A DNA stretch of 37,417 nucleotides, taken from the IMG/VR virus record IMGVR_UViG_3300049484_000146, positions 1-37,417 of that record; one strand, 5' to 3'. The position numbers and the translations under genes were made by a program. Each line of letters opens with the position of its first letter. Within the stretch, counting starts at the first letter, position 1. A model generated the notes under the pieces. That model was not told the DNA's origin. It searched no databases and saw nothing but the letters and a program-made list of their open reading frames with translations. Origin of the DNA: a virus. Positions 16,088 through 23,973 of the stretch are shown here, piece by piece.

Positions 16088-16540
16088 TTAATCGGGTTGA
16101 TCTATCGACATCAGCACGTTCATGTGGAAATGGAACGTGGTGGCAGTCGCAGTCGGAGCTGCCGTAACCGCAATGTCGATGGTATCGTTTACCGTGTATT
16201 GGTAGCCAACTCCCGCCGCGGTGGTGGTGGATACACTCGGGAAATGGATGTTACCCCCGGCCTGCCCGACAGTCGATGCGGTAATGAACCGGGCCGGCGT
16301 GGTCCCGTCACCGACACTTAGAGTCACCGCCGGGGTGCTGTCAGAATCCAGGTCGGTGCTGTACAAGTCGATTTGCAGGATACGCGCCCCAATCGGGACT
16401 TTTACCATCTGGATGACATCATTGATTATCAATGAACTGCCGGTAGCGATGTAATACCCGTAAGCATTAAACACCCCAGGAGACACCGCCCTCGGGGTAT
16501 CCCCCTGAGTTACCTGAGTTGATTTATAGGTGGTCGCCAT
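16088..16540 (-). CDS. Virion protein of a tandem pair, copy 2 (capsid-associated)
   Basis: This 150-residue protein is a close paralog of the next gene upstream (16609-17061). Both begin MATTYKSTQVTQGD, share VINDVIQMVKVPIGAR, ASTVGQAGG, AAGVGYQYTVNDTIDI and end in SIDQPD. It is beta-rich with no signal peptide. It follows the coat protein gene, the place of decoration or head-stabilising proteins, and that role is inferred. GGGGGTAAGAGATA precedes the ATG. Confidence 0.7.
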   Translation of the reverse strand: MATTYKSTQVTQGDTPRAVSPGVFNAYGYYIATGSSLIINDVIQMVKVPIGARILQIDLYSTDLDSDSTPAVTLSVGDGTTPARFITASTVGQAGGNIHFPSVSTTTAAGVGYQYTVNDTIDIAVTAAPTATATTFHFHMNVLMSIDQPD

Positions 16541-16567
16541 TATCTCTTACCCCCGTTAATGGGACAT

Positions 16568-16598
16568 GGGGAAGGAGGGGGTTGTCCTCCCCCTCCCC
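16568..16598 (-). terminator. G/C-rich hairpin region between the paired 150-residue genes
   Basis: A G-run arm (16568-16581) and a C-run arm (16585-16598) face each other around TTGT; GGAGG and CCTCC pair perfectly and the remaining pairing is imperfect. It could attenuate or process the transcript so that the first copy is made in excess. No T tract follows. Confidence 0.35.
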
Positions 16599-16608
16599 TG
16601 GTTTATTG

Positions 16609-17061
16609 TTAATCCGGCTGATCAATGCTGAACAGCACATTCATCTTGAACGAGAACGTGGTAGCCGTAGTCTGCGGTGCCGCCACTACCAGGATGTCAA
16701 TGGTGTCGTTCACCGTATACTGATAACCGACACCTGCCGCCGTAGTAGCAGAATCGCTGGGGAAGCGGATGTAACCACCCGCCTGACCCACCGTCGAGGC
16801 AGTGATGAACCGAGCCGTGGTGGAGCCGTCCCCAATCGCCAAAGTGACCGCCGGGGTTGCCCCGCTGTCCAGGTCAGTCGTGTACAAGTCAATGGACAGG
16901 ACTCTGGCCCCGATGGGAACCTTGACCATCTGGATCACGTCGTTGATGACGAGAAGCGACCCGGTGATGGTGTAATGCCCATACGAATTGTACACACCTG
17001 GAGTTACAGCACGGGGGACATCGCCCTGAGTAACCTGAGTGCTTTTATAAGTGGTAGCCAT
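16609..17061 (-). CDS. Virion protein of a tandem pair, copy 1 (capsid-associated)
   Basis: This 150-residue protein immediately follows the coat protein gene. It is about two-thirds identical by eye to the next gene (16088-16540), differing in surface positions such as GYY/GHY and PTATATTFHF/PQTTATTFSF. Beta-rich composition and position suggest a head decoration or capsid-cementing protein. GAGGGGGC lies about nine bases before the ATG. Confidence 0.7.
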   Translation of the reverse strand: MATTYKSTQVTQGDVPRAVTPGVYNSYGHYTITGSLLVINDVIQMVKVPIGARVLSIDLYTTDLDSGATPAVTLAIGDGSTTARFITASTVGQAGGYIRFPSDSATTAAGVGYQYTVNDTIDILVVAAPQTTATTFSFKMNVLFSIDQPD

Positions 17062-17075
17062 TAGTCAATGCCCCC

Positions 17076-18134
17076 TCAGTGAGCCGCGGCGTAGGTGCTG
17101 AGCACGATCACGCCGAAGTCGAGACTGTTGAACTGCACTTTCTTGATGCCGAAGATGCTTCCGCTGGATACGCCAAGCGAGTTGTCATAGTCGAACATTT
17201 TCTCGACCCAACCGAACCGCCCGGGGCCATTGTCCTGACCGAAGGCAATCACGCCGGCCTGCGCCCCGCAGAAAATGGCGCGCCGGGTGCTGGCAACCGC
17301 CGTGGTGGTGGTAGCGCCCAGAGGTACACGGCTGTCAACCCGGATGATGGTGTTGTTGTACTCGCCCATGGCACCATTGTAGATCGGGTTGCTGCTGCCT
17401 GCGCCGCCCTGGATGGCCGCTTTCTGGATGTCAAACCACGACCCTGCCGCTGCCGCACTCACCCGGAGGTTGAAAGCCTGGTAAGGATGGACGAACAGTA
17501 CATACTTCTTTTGCCCGCCAACCATAATCGGGCGCATACCCGGGGTCAGGGTCTGGGCCATTTCCCGGCAACGGTCGATGTCACGCAGGGAGATGGTGTC
17601 AGCCGCACCCAGAGTGGCATCGGTGGTGGCGGCGCCGGCCCAAATCCAATGGGTCGCCTCAGGAGTGATGGTGGCCTGGTTGCCGGTGAGCCGGGTGTCA
17701 GTAGCCGCGGTGTTGCCCGCCAACTGGTTGAAAATGGCAGTCGCTAACCGATCCGCCCACCAGTCTTTAAGGCCGTCAAGCGCCTGTTTCCGCACATCAA
17801 AGGGCACCCGCTGCTCACTCATTTTGCCGCTGCTGCGTACCGCAGTCCGCAACTGGTTAATCACCACGGCATCGCTGTAGGTAGCGAGTTCTTCCTCGTT
17901 CCCTTCGAGGGTGTTGTCACCCAGTACGCCGGGGGATGACAGTTGCATCCGCAGACCAAAGGTTATCTGGTCGCCGGCACTCTTTTGCGTTTCGGTCTTC
18001 ACCTGGATCAAGCTATTGGAATCTTCCCCGATATAGTCAGCTATTTCAGTATCTTTCAATACTTCAACATCGAGTTTCTTGGACCAGAGTTTGACCGCCA
18101 GGGCATTAGCTACCCCAAAATTAGTTAAGGCCAT
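17076..18134 (-). CDS. Major capsid protein, N4-gp56 / P22 coat type
   Basis: This 352-residue protein has the signature of the N4-gp56 family coat proteins: LWSKKLDVEVLKDTEI near residue 15, LRTAVRSSGKMSEQRVPFDVRKQALDGLKDWWADRL in the middle, and an ATTTTAVASTRRAIFCGAQAGVIAFG block toward the end. It forms the HK97-fold shell. Scaffold gene upstream, virion proteins on both sides and the adaptor downstream agree. GAGGTAAGAGCA precedes the ATG. Confidence 0.9.
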   Translation of the reverse strand: MALTNFGVANALAVKLWSKKLDVEVLKDTEIADYIGEDSNSLIQVKTETQKSAGDQITFGLRMQLSSPGVLGDNTLEGNEEELATYSDAVVINQLRTAVRSSGKMSEQRVPFDVRKQALDGLKDWWADRLATAIFNQLAGNTAATDTRLTGNQATITPEATHWIWAGAATTDATLGAADTISLRDIDRCREMAQTLTPGMRPIMVGGQKKYVLFVHPYQAFNLRVSAAAAGSWFDIQKAAIQGGAGSSNPIYNGAMGEYNNTIIRVDSRVPLGATTTTAVASTRRAIFCGAQAGVIAFGQDNGPGRFGWVEKMFDYDNSLGVSSGSIFGIKKVQFNSLDFGVIVLSTYAAAH

Positions 18135-18301
18135 TGCTCTTACCTCGCAGTTAAAAAGTGTTGGTTAAGGTTCATTCCCCTAATCGCTGGGGAACTGAGC
18201 GAAACCACCTATTAACGCCAGGTGAAGCGCAACAGCCTTTGGTATCCCGGGTCTGATCCGGGTTTGGTCTAACTGTCTTTAACGCCGGTTAGATCGGCGG
18301 G
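18135..18301 (-). promoter_or_regulatory. Intergenic leader of the capsid gene with three hairpins
   Basis: This gap in an otherwise gapless operon holds three short stem-loops: CGCCG/CGGCG (18283-18299), just after the stop of the 104-residue gene; CCCGG/CCGGG (18246-18262); and TTCCCC/GGGGAA (18175-18194), about 45 bases before the coat ATG. None ends in a clear T run. They may act as a partial terminator plus RNA stabiliser that raises coat protein output. A separate promoter is possible but no good -35/-10 pair is obvious. Confidence 0.5.
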
Positions 18302-18616
18302 TTATACCTCGTGGAAATAGGACACATGCAACGCCGCATTCGTGCCTTCCGACCTGATAAACGTCAAATCCCGGAAAGACTTGTCATCCATGACAATAGT
18401 TTGGCCTGCTTCCATTGGTGTTCCCACTGAACTGCTCACCGTAGTGCCACTATAGCATGAATACCTCATATCGTAACTCTCAAGGGTCAAAATAACCTGT
18501 TTAGCCATTTGGCCGGCAAATCTCCCTGTGGTGGGAGTCACCTTGGCCGCAGTCAAACCCTTGATGCCGGTGGTTACCGCGATCACTTCGTAACTTGAAC
18601 AAACCAGATTAGCCAT
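18302..18616 (-). CDS. Virion protein of a second tandem pair, copy 2
   Basis: This 104-residue protein is a paralog of 18620-18931: both share TGRFAGQMAK, a -RDLTF- motif and the end H-x-YFHEV. The pair lies between scaffold and coat protein. It is beta-rich without signal peptide. It may be a head decoration or assembly protein. The GAGGTATAA that ends the upstream copy also provides its ribosome binding site. Confidence 0.65.
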   Translation of the reverse strand: MANLVCSSYEVIAVTTGIKGLTAAKVTPTTGRFAGQMAKQVILTLESYDMRYSCYSGTTVSSSVGTPMEAGQTIVMDDKSFRDLTFIRSEGTNAALHVSYFHEV

Positions 18617-18619
18617 GCC

Positions 18620-18931
18620 TTATACCTCGTGGAAATAATGAACGTGTATTGTGCCGTCAGCCGCCACTGTATGGAAAGTTAAATCTCTGAACGCTTGATC
18701 TGTGAGTGTCAGCATATCGCCAATCGCCAGGGGGACTCCAACTGTGTCGGATGGTGCCGTTGATTTATCAAACGAGTACCTGACCGCGGCTGTTTCCAAG
18801 ACTATAGTCACCGTCTTTGCCATCTGGCCAGCGAATCTACCCGTGGCAGGGGTCAACCGGATTGCCGTCAGGGGGACCGGCGTCCCGGATATGGTCAAAG
18901 CCTCGTAATATGTACAAACCAGATCAGCCAT
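18620..18931 (-). CDS. Virion protein of a second tandem pair, copy 1
   Basis: This 103-residue protein begins MADLVCTYYEAL. The second of two adjacent ATGs is chosen because GGGAGGT is six bases away. It shares TGRFAGQMAK, FRDLTF and HVHYFHEV with the next gene. It follows the scaffold gene directly. The function is inferred from position only. Confidence 0.65.
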   Translation of the reverse strand: MADLVCTYYEALTISGTPVPLTAIRLTPATGRFAGQMAKTVTIVLETAAVRYSFDKSTAPSDTVGVPLAIGDMLTLTDQAFRDLTFHTVAADGTIHVHYFHEV

Positions 18932-18934
18932 CAT

Positions 18935-19825
18935 TTACCTCCCGTGCAGCTTGGCCCACTTTTTCCCCTTGGTGTATTTTGCAAAATCCTCGTCATTCAT
19001 TGCCAGGAGGGTTTCCGTAGTTATTTCACCTTCTGGTGCCCCGCCGGCCTTGCTCAATGAGGTAGCCGCTTGCTGCCCCTTACGGACTGACTCCAAGGTG
19101 CTTTCCTTTTCCGCAACTGGTTTTGTCCCGGAATACCCGCGGCTCCGGGCTAAGTTATAAAACACCTCCCCGGGGGATTTACCCTGCTGCAAAGCCCAGT
19201 AACCCACCTCGATCTCGTCCTGCTCCAATCTGGTGCGAATCTCGTTCTGGTCAGTGACCCCCATAACCTCAAGTTCTTTCAGGCGCGCCTCGATCAGATA
19301 CTTCGCGGCATCGTTATAGTCAGGGGTAACTTCGGCAAACTGGTTAATACCCTGTTTGATGGTTTGCCTCACCTGTTCCAACTGTTTCACTTGGGACGAC
19401 TGTTTTTCTTCTTCGGCTCGCTTTTCCGCTACAGCTCGCCTCTCTGCCAATAGTTGGTCATTCTGCCACTTCAGGTATGCCGCCGGGTCTTCTTCATACA
19501 CCGGCTGGGGTGGTTCCTGGGGCTTTTCGGCCTCTTGAATTTTCTGTAATATCGCGTCCAGACGTTCTCTGAGGATACGATTTTGCGCCGCATCCTGGTT
19601 GACACGGGCCTCAAGCGCCTGACGCTTTTTCCGTTCTTCTAACAGTTCCGGGAGAGGAACGTGTTTAACCGGCACCTTCTCCGGTTCAACCGCGGCAGCC
19701 TCTGGCTCGACGGCCCCATCCCCTTTGCCTAATTCTTCATCGGTAGGAGATAGATCATCAACCTCTATCGGTGCTAATTCAGGTTCTCCCTGACTTTCCG
19801 GCGTTACCACCGCTTCTTCTGGCAT
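18935..19825 (-). CDS. Scaffold protein
   Basis: This 296-residue protein is strongly acidic at the N-terminus (ESQGEPELAPIEVDDLSPTDEE), then has a long charged coiled-coil region (LEERKKRQALEARVNQDAAQ, EEEKQSSQVKQLEQVRQTI) and a short basic C-terminus (AKYTKGKKWAKLHGR). This is the standard composition of internal scaffolds, whose basic tail binds the coat protein. It lies upstream of the coat gene, as expected. AGGAAGGTAATTT precedes the ATG. Confidence 0.8.
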   Translation of the reverse strand: MPEEAVVTPESQGEPELAPIEVDDLSPTDEELGKGDGAVEPEAAAVEPEKVPVKHVPLPELLEERKKRQALEARVNQDAAQNRILRERLDAILQKIQEAEKPQEPPQPVYEEDPAAYLKWQNDQLLAERRAVAEKRAEEEKQSSQVKQLEQVRQTIKQGINQFAEVTPDYNDAAKYLIEARLKELEVMGVTDQNEIRTRLEQDEIEVGYWALQQGKSPGEVFYNLARSRGYSGTKPVAEKESTLESVRKGQQAATSLSKAGGAPEGEITTETLLAMNDEDFAKYTKGKKWAKLHGR

Positions 19826-19828
19826 AAA

Positions 19829-20248
19829 TTACCTTCCTTTATATTTTTTATTTGCCTCGTAAGCACATTCTCTATGACGAGCACCTCTGTTATAAATATA
19901 TAGATTATCTGGACTATCATAAGTGTGACAGTAATAACATTTTCTCCAATCCCAATGTCCACTGTGTTCAAATGCTTTTAATCTATGATGAAATTGTCTA
20001 TGCATAGCATATGTTTTAAACAATATTAAATTACCAATATTATTATTTGTTTTATCTCCATCAATATGATGGACAGATTCACTTTTTAATATGGGTCTCC
20101 CCAATGACTTTTCCATAACAACAATATGTTTATACATATATCCATCTATACTGCGTATGTTTTCTGGATTTAAAATCCTAATATATCCAAGACTATGTGT
20201 GTTTTCCCCACCTTTCCAGCGAGGATGATCTTCGCCACTACACCTCAT
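19829..20248 (-). CDS. HNH homing-type endonuclease, free-standing
   Basis: This 139-residue protein begins DHPRWKGG (the NUMOD-like/HNH start WKGG) and has GRPILKSESVHHIDGDKTNNNIGNL, the His-His and Asn of the HNH site (VHHIDGDKTNNN), then CYYCHTYD and a late Cys that may hold a structural zinc. The gene is visibly AT-rich compared with its neighbours, a usual sign of recent entry. It sits between the scaffold and the ART-like gene without breaking either. A paralog with the same layout is at 28831-29304. Such enzymes cut DNA at a site absent from genomes that carry them. Confidence 0.85.
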   Translation of the reverse strand: MRCSGEDHPRWKGGENTHSLGYIRILNPENIRSIDGYMYKHIVVMEKSLGRPILKSESVHHIDGDKTNNNIGNLILFKTYAMHRQFHHRLKAFEHSGHWDWRKCYYCHTYDSPDNLYIYNRGARHRECAYEANKKYKGR

Positions 20249-20259
20249 AAATCCCCCTA

Positions 20260-21777
20260 TTATCGGTTAAAGAGTTGGTTGCCTACCTGTTCCCGGTATT
20301 GGGAGTCAATCAATTCCAACATCCTACGCTTATTCTCTTCGCTTATCCGGTCAACCCAGGGGACTTGATTAAACACATCAGAGAGCCGGGTGGTGCCGGA
20401 CTGAAATTCGGGTTGGGCGGCGGTGTAGCCTTTAAATCCACCAGGAGTTATGCCTAATGCTTGTAAATTACCAGAATATTGATTGTTAACAGGAAGGTTG
20501 CGACTTGAATGACCAGTGTACTCAGTCGCCTTCCGATAATCCAGCGGCCTGACAAAACTGGGGTCCAGCATAAGCATCTCGTACTCGCCGTAGCGTTGCG
20601 GGCTGTAGAGTATCCCCCGCTTCCCCTGCGCTTGGAGGGCTTTGGAGTAGAGGGTGTTGAAGTTGGCGGTGATCGGCTGGGAGGATCCCATAGATTCGCC
20701 CAACTTAGCAACCTTTTCCTCTAACGGTTGATTCATAAATGATGCAGTTTCAAATGGACCTTTAAGGGCTTTCAAAAATGGTTCTCCCGGCTGTATATAG
20801 CCGGTTGGTATCCCAAGATGTTGCATTTTATTCAAATCAGCTATCGTTACACCTTGCCCCAACATCTGATTAAAAGCCGTATTATACCCCTCGTTCATGG
20901 CCTTCACGCCTTCCGGTCGCCACATGGGGATAATCGCTTCGGTCGGCGGGCCACCGTAGAGGGGTTGGACGCGGTGGATCATCTGGTCAGGGCTGAACCC
21001 GCTCGCCGCTACTGAGGGGGAAGCTGTGATGCTCACCCCGTAGGGTTCACCATACCTCGTGTAAGAAGGGTTAGCGTGGGTGGAGCCGGGGAAACCGTGG
21101 GCATTGGCAACACTAAGGGCCGCATCCTCATTGAAAGGGTATCCCCTGCCAGCAAAATCCTTAGATACATGAGGAACCAATTTTTCAATTTGTTCGTTGC
21201 TCAAAAATCCAAACTGTTCTGGTTTACCAGCGATTGATTCTGTTAAAGCCGCCCTCGCCTCCGGCCTCATACCGTGGAACCAGGAACCGCGCAGGATTTG
21301 GTCTACGGGGTCGGGAGATGATATTAAATTAGTCTTACCCCTATCTGTTCCTTGTACGGCTGATAAATATTCATTTGGTTCACTAGCCCAAGTGCGTTCC
21401 CATTCTGATGTTGGCATAGGCGTTTTGGATCTGTCCCAACTTTGATTTATCGCCCCCCTGGCCCGATTCTCCGCCGCCATCGCCTTGCGAAGTGACTGGA
21501 TCATCTCCGGGCTGCGGTAGTTTGCCGCTATGTCAGCAGGCATCGGACCCATGCCGATTATCCCACTCTCATACGCATCTTTCGGTGTCTCCGGCATTAT
21601 CCCGCCTGCTATCATCCCCGGCAGTCCCGTAGGACGTTGCCCCTCAAGCCCACCAAACGCCGGTGGTAAGCTGTTCTCCCGCGGGTCAAGGGCATTGCCT
21701 ATCAACTCGTATAGCTTCTTCCTGGCAGAATCCCAGGCATCGCTCAGGCCTTCCGGGATAGCGTAGTTTACTGGCAT
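20260..21777 (-). CDS. Large virion-associated protein with ADP-ribosyltransferase-like motifs
   Basis: This 505-residue protein is of no certain family. Three motifs stand in the order and spacing of R-S-E ADP-ribosyltransferases: LRGSWFHGM (R163), GVSITASPS (S249, T251, S253) and RYGEYEMLML (E398-x-E400). The region from 160 to 420 would then be the ART-like domain, preceded by a Gly/Pro/Met-rich 120-residue lead. Phages such as T4 package ARTs to modify host RNA polymerase or other proteins. The gene lies upstream of the scaffold. The chosen ATG at 21777 overlaps the previous gene; a GTG at 21789 is the alternative. The function is inferred from motifs only. Confidence 0.45.
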   Translation of the reverse strand: MPVNYAIPEGLSDAWDSARKKLYELIGNALDPRENSLPPAFGGLEGQRPTGLPGMIAGGIMPETPKDAYESGIIGMGPMPADIAANYRSPEMIQSLRKAMAAENRARGAINQSWDRSKTPMPTSEWERTWASEPNEYLSAVQGTDRGKTNLISSPDPVDQILRGSWFHGMRPEARAALTESIAGKPEQFGFLSNEQIEKLVPHVSKDFAGRGYPFNEDAALSVANAHGFPGSTHANPSYTRYGEPYGVSITASPSVAASGFSPDQMIHRVQPLYGGPPTEAIIPMWRPEGVKAMNEGYNTAFNQMLGQGVTIADLNKMQHLGIPTGYIQPGEPFLKALKGPFETASFMNQPLEEKVAKLGESMGSSQPITANFNTLYSKALQAQGKRGILYSPQRYGEYEMLMLDPSFVRPLDYRKATEYTGHSSRNLPVNNQYSGNLQALGITPGGFKGYTAAQPEFQSGTTRLSDVFNQVPWVDRISEENKRRMLELIDSQYREQVGNQLFNR

Positions 21778-22286
21778 CTCACATACCACACGGTATTGAC
21801 TACCCCATCAGGTTTCCCCAAAACATGGTCGACTGCCGGGATAACCTCCGTATTCTCCAAACACCCGTAATCATGGCCGCAGAGTAACCGCTTGGCCTTG
21901 GGTCTCCATGCCGTTATGTCATCGACAACCGACTGGAAATCATGCGACCCGTCGATAAAGACCATATCCACACTTTTGTCTGCAAACAATTTGGCGGCAT
22001 CGGTAGACCGCATCCTGATAATTACTAAATTCCCCAACCTTGAGGTGTTCTTCATAAACTCGCGGTACGCCGTGGTCGCGTTCACTTCCCGGCTGAAATA
22101 ATCGGGACTCCAGTTGTCCACAGCATAGACCATGCCGGTACACCCGGTTGCCAGCGCGTGAGTCGTGCCGCCCATCCAGCACCCCACCTCCACCACGTCT
22201 TGGCTTTTACGGGCTTCCTCATGCAACCATGTCACCTCGTCCAAGTCCGTTTGCCTGGTTAAGAGTTCAGGCTGAAACCCACTCAT
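21768..22286 (-). CDS. Class I SAM-dependent methyltransferase
   Basis: This 172-residue protein has VVEVGCWMGGTTHALA, the glycine-rich SAM motif I, AVDNWSPD as motif II, and SVDMVFIDGSHDFQSVVDDI as the D-D post-motif of the Methyltransf_24-like / cephalosporin-hydroxylase-like group, which acts on sugars and small molecules. This group is common in O-antigen and sugar-modification clusters. It overlaps the glycosyltransferase gene by four bases (ATGA) and the ART-like gene by ten. The substrate is unknown; a sugar is suggested by the neighbours. Confidence 0.75.
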   Translation of the reverse strand: MSGFQPELLTRQTDLDEVTWLHEEARKSQDVVEVGCWMGGTTHALATGCTGMVYAVDNWSPDYFSREVNATTAYREFMKNTSRLGNLVIIRMRSTDAAKLFADKSVDMVFIDGSHDFQSVVDDITAWRPKAKRLLCGHDYGCLENTEVIPAVDHVLGKPDGVVNTVWYVRCQ

Positions 22287-22870
22287 GGTCTACCCGGGCC
22301 GTACACGTCAAAACCTGATTGGGTTCTGGACGCTAAATACTGGACAATTACCGGGGGGTCGTTCCCAGGTGTCTCATCCGGCACATGGGCATACGTCCGG
22401 GGCAACTGCAAAAAGCTGACCTGTGGCGATTTCTTCAGCACCGTGTCCAGGTTCGTCTGGTCCGCATTCCTTGACAAGCAATTACGCCGGTTTTCGTCTA
22501 TCCATAGGTTCATAACCCTGTGGACATTGGGCACGTTAGCGCAGTACAGTATGGAAATCAGCAAGGAAACGTCATTCCACAGCACCGAAGCCACGTCCTC
22601 TTTGATGTCCTCCAACAATGAGGGGTAACTGACCACCTCAGAGTCGGCATCGAGCCAGACAATGGGCCGGCCCGGGTGTTTTTGCAGTTTTTCCTGAATA
22701 AATGGCGCTTTGAGACAACACACCGCCGGGAACGATGCCTTATCCCCCGGGGTAAGGCAATCTATCTCATATTCCAGCCCAAACTTGTCCAAACTGCGCT
22801 TCAATATATCGGCGCACCCGCTATACACTGCGTCCGGGGTATGGAAGCTGACTATCAGCGGGAAAGGCAT
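22283..22870 (-). CDS. GT-A-like glycosyltransferase
   Basis: This 195-residue protein begins MPFPLIVSFHTPDAVYSGCAD and has IVWLDADSEV, where the D-x-D-type site of a GT-A fold would bind a nucleotide sugar and metal, then SVLWNDVSLLISILYCANV and late NADQTNLDTVL. The pattern matches small nucleotide-diphospho-sugar transferases. The start at 22870 follows GGGAGGGG and overlaps the FAD gene by 16 bases; the product would act on the polysaccharide or other acceptor made by the same cassette. Confidence 0.65.
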   Translation of the reverse strand: MPFPLIVSFHTPDAVYSGCADILKRSLDKFGLEYEIDCLTPGDKASFPAVCCLKAPFIQEKLQKHPGRPIVWLDADSEVVSYPSLLEDIKEDVASVLWNDVSLLISILYCANVPNVHRVMNLWIDENRRNCLSRNADQTNLDTVLKKSPQVSFLQLPRTYAHVPDETPGNDPPVIVQYLASRTQSGFDVYGPGRP

Positions 22871-23973
22871 GATAACCCCTCCCTGATAGACTCGGCAATG
22901 CCCTGGAACTGCCACCGGGCATACCTGCCGACTTGGTAAATGTCTTTATCCGCTAATGCAGCGAGGGTATCCTTCCGCCAGGTGGACCCGGGCCAGCGGT
23001 AAGTGTAGGCGCAAGGGATGAACGTGGTGTCTACCGCGTCCACCTTGCCAATAAAACCCCAGGACTGTAGCTCTGCGATGATCTGGTCCGTATCAGGGCC
23101 GGATGTCATCTCCACATATACCCCCACCCTGTCCGGCGCCGGGGAGAACGATTCATCGACATTGCTGTAAAATCCCACCCGATGGAACCCAGACATAGCG
23201 TCAGGGATATACAGCCAATGGTCAGATGGGCATTTTGGGCCTCTCTCAGCCCCGATGTTGACCACATGGATCGACACATAGGGGTTGGTCCCGTTTATCT
23301 TTCCCTTCGCCATAGACTGCACCACATTAAGCGGCAGAGTGGAGAGCAGTTTCGAGTAGGAAACCGATTCGCCGTCGGTAAATTCGACCCGTTTCTCTTC
23401 AGTGTTGATCCAACCCACTTCACGTCCATACCGGACATCACATTTTGCCGCCATTGTCTCAACAAATGCGTCCAGGCCGGCAGGGGGGTAAACAAAGGTC
23501 AGGTTGTAGCCGTTGCCCCGGTCTGTCGGGGTCTTGTACTGGTCTTGGGGCGCTATCCGGCCATACAATCCGGCTGTATATCTCTCGTTAAAGGGATGAA
23601 AGAACCGCTGGCACAGGGATTCCCCAAACTGCGCCGTAAACCAGTCCTTCATAGTTGCAACCTCGATGTCCTCGGGTTGCGCCGGCAGGTTGTTCTGGAT
23701 CGGGAACGGCACAAACTCACCCGTGTCAGCAAAATACACCGATGACCTGCGCTCATGGGGCTGCATCTCGGCAAATCTGCTCATAAACTCCATCATCGTC
23801 GCATCAACCCCAAATATCCAGTGTCCACCACCACGTTCAAACCTGTACCCCTGCTGGTAATATGAGGAGCATATCCCGCCGGGGTTCAATGCCGCCTCGT
23901 AAACCGGGCACCCGGTGGCGATCCCTGCCGCCAGCCCTGTCACCCCTGCCCCCAGGATAATCGTGTCGGTCAT
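22855..23973 (-). CDS. FAD-dependent oxidoreductase, protoporphyrinogen-oxidase / UDP-galactopyranose-mutase-like
   Basis: This 372-residue protein starts with TIILGAGVTGLAAGIATG, the Rossmann FAD motif, followed by CPVYEAALNPGGICSSYYQQGYRFERGGGHWIFG, the GG doublet and the G-G-G-H-W-I motif of FAD-linked amine-oxidase-like and mutase-like enzymes. The end has VGRYARWQFQGIAESIREG, the usual FAD-closing motif. Relatives occur in O-antigen and capsule clusters. Its ATG is next to the portal stop. With the glycosyltransferase and methyltransferase it forms a three-gene, overlapping cassette. Confidence 0.75.
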   Translation of the reverse strand: MTDTIILGAGVTGLAAGIATGCPVYEAALNPGGICSSYYQQGYRFERGGGHWIFGVDATMMEFMSRFAEMQPHERRSSVYFADTGEFVPFPIQNNLPAQPEDIEVATMKDWFTAQFGESLCQRFFHPFNERYTAGLYGRIAPQDQYKTPTDRGNGYNLTFVYPPAGLDAFVETMAAKCDVRYGREVGWINTEEKRVEFTDGESVSYSKLLSTLPLNVVQSMAKGKINGTNPYVSIHVVNIGAERGPKCPSDHWLYIPDAMSGFHRVGFYSNVDESFSPAPDRVGVYVEMTSGPDTDQIIAELQSWGFIGKVDAVDTTFIPCAYTYRWPGSTWRKDTLAALADKDIYQVGRYARWQFQGIAESIREGLSCLSR

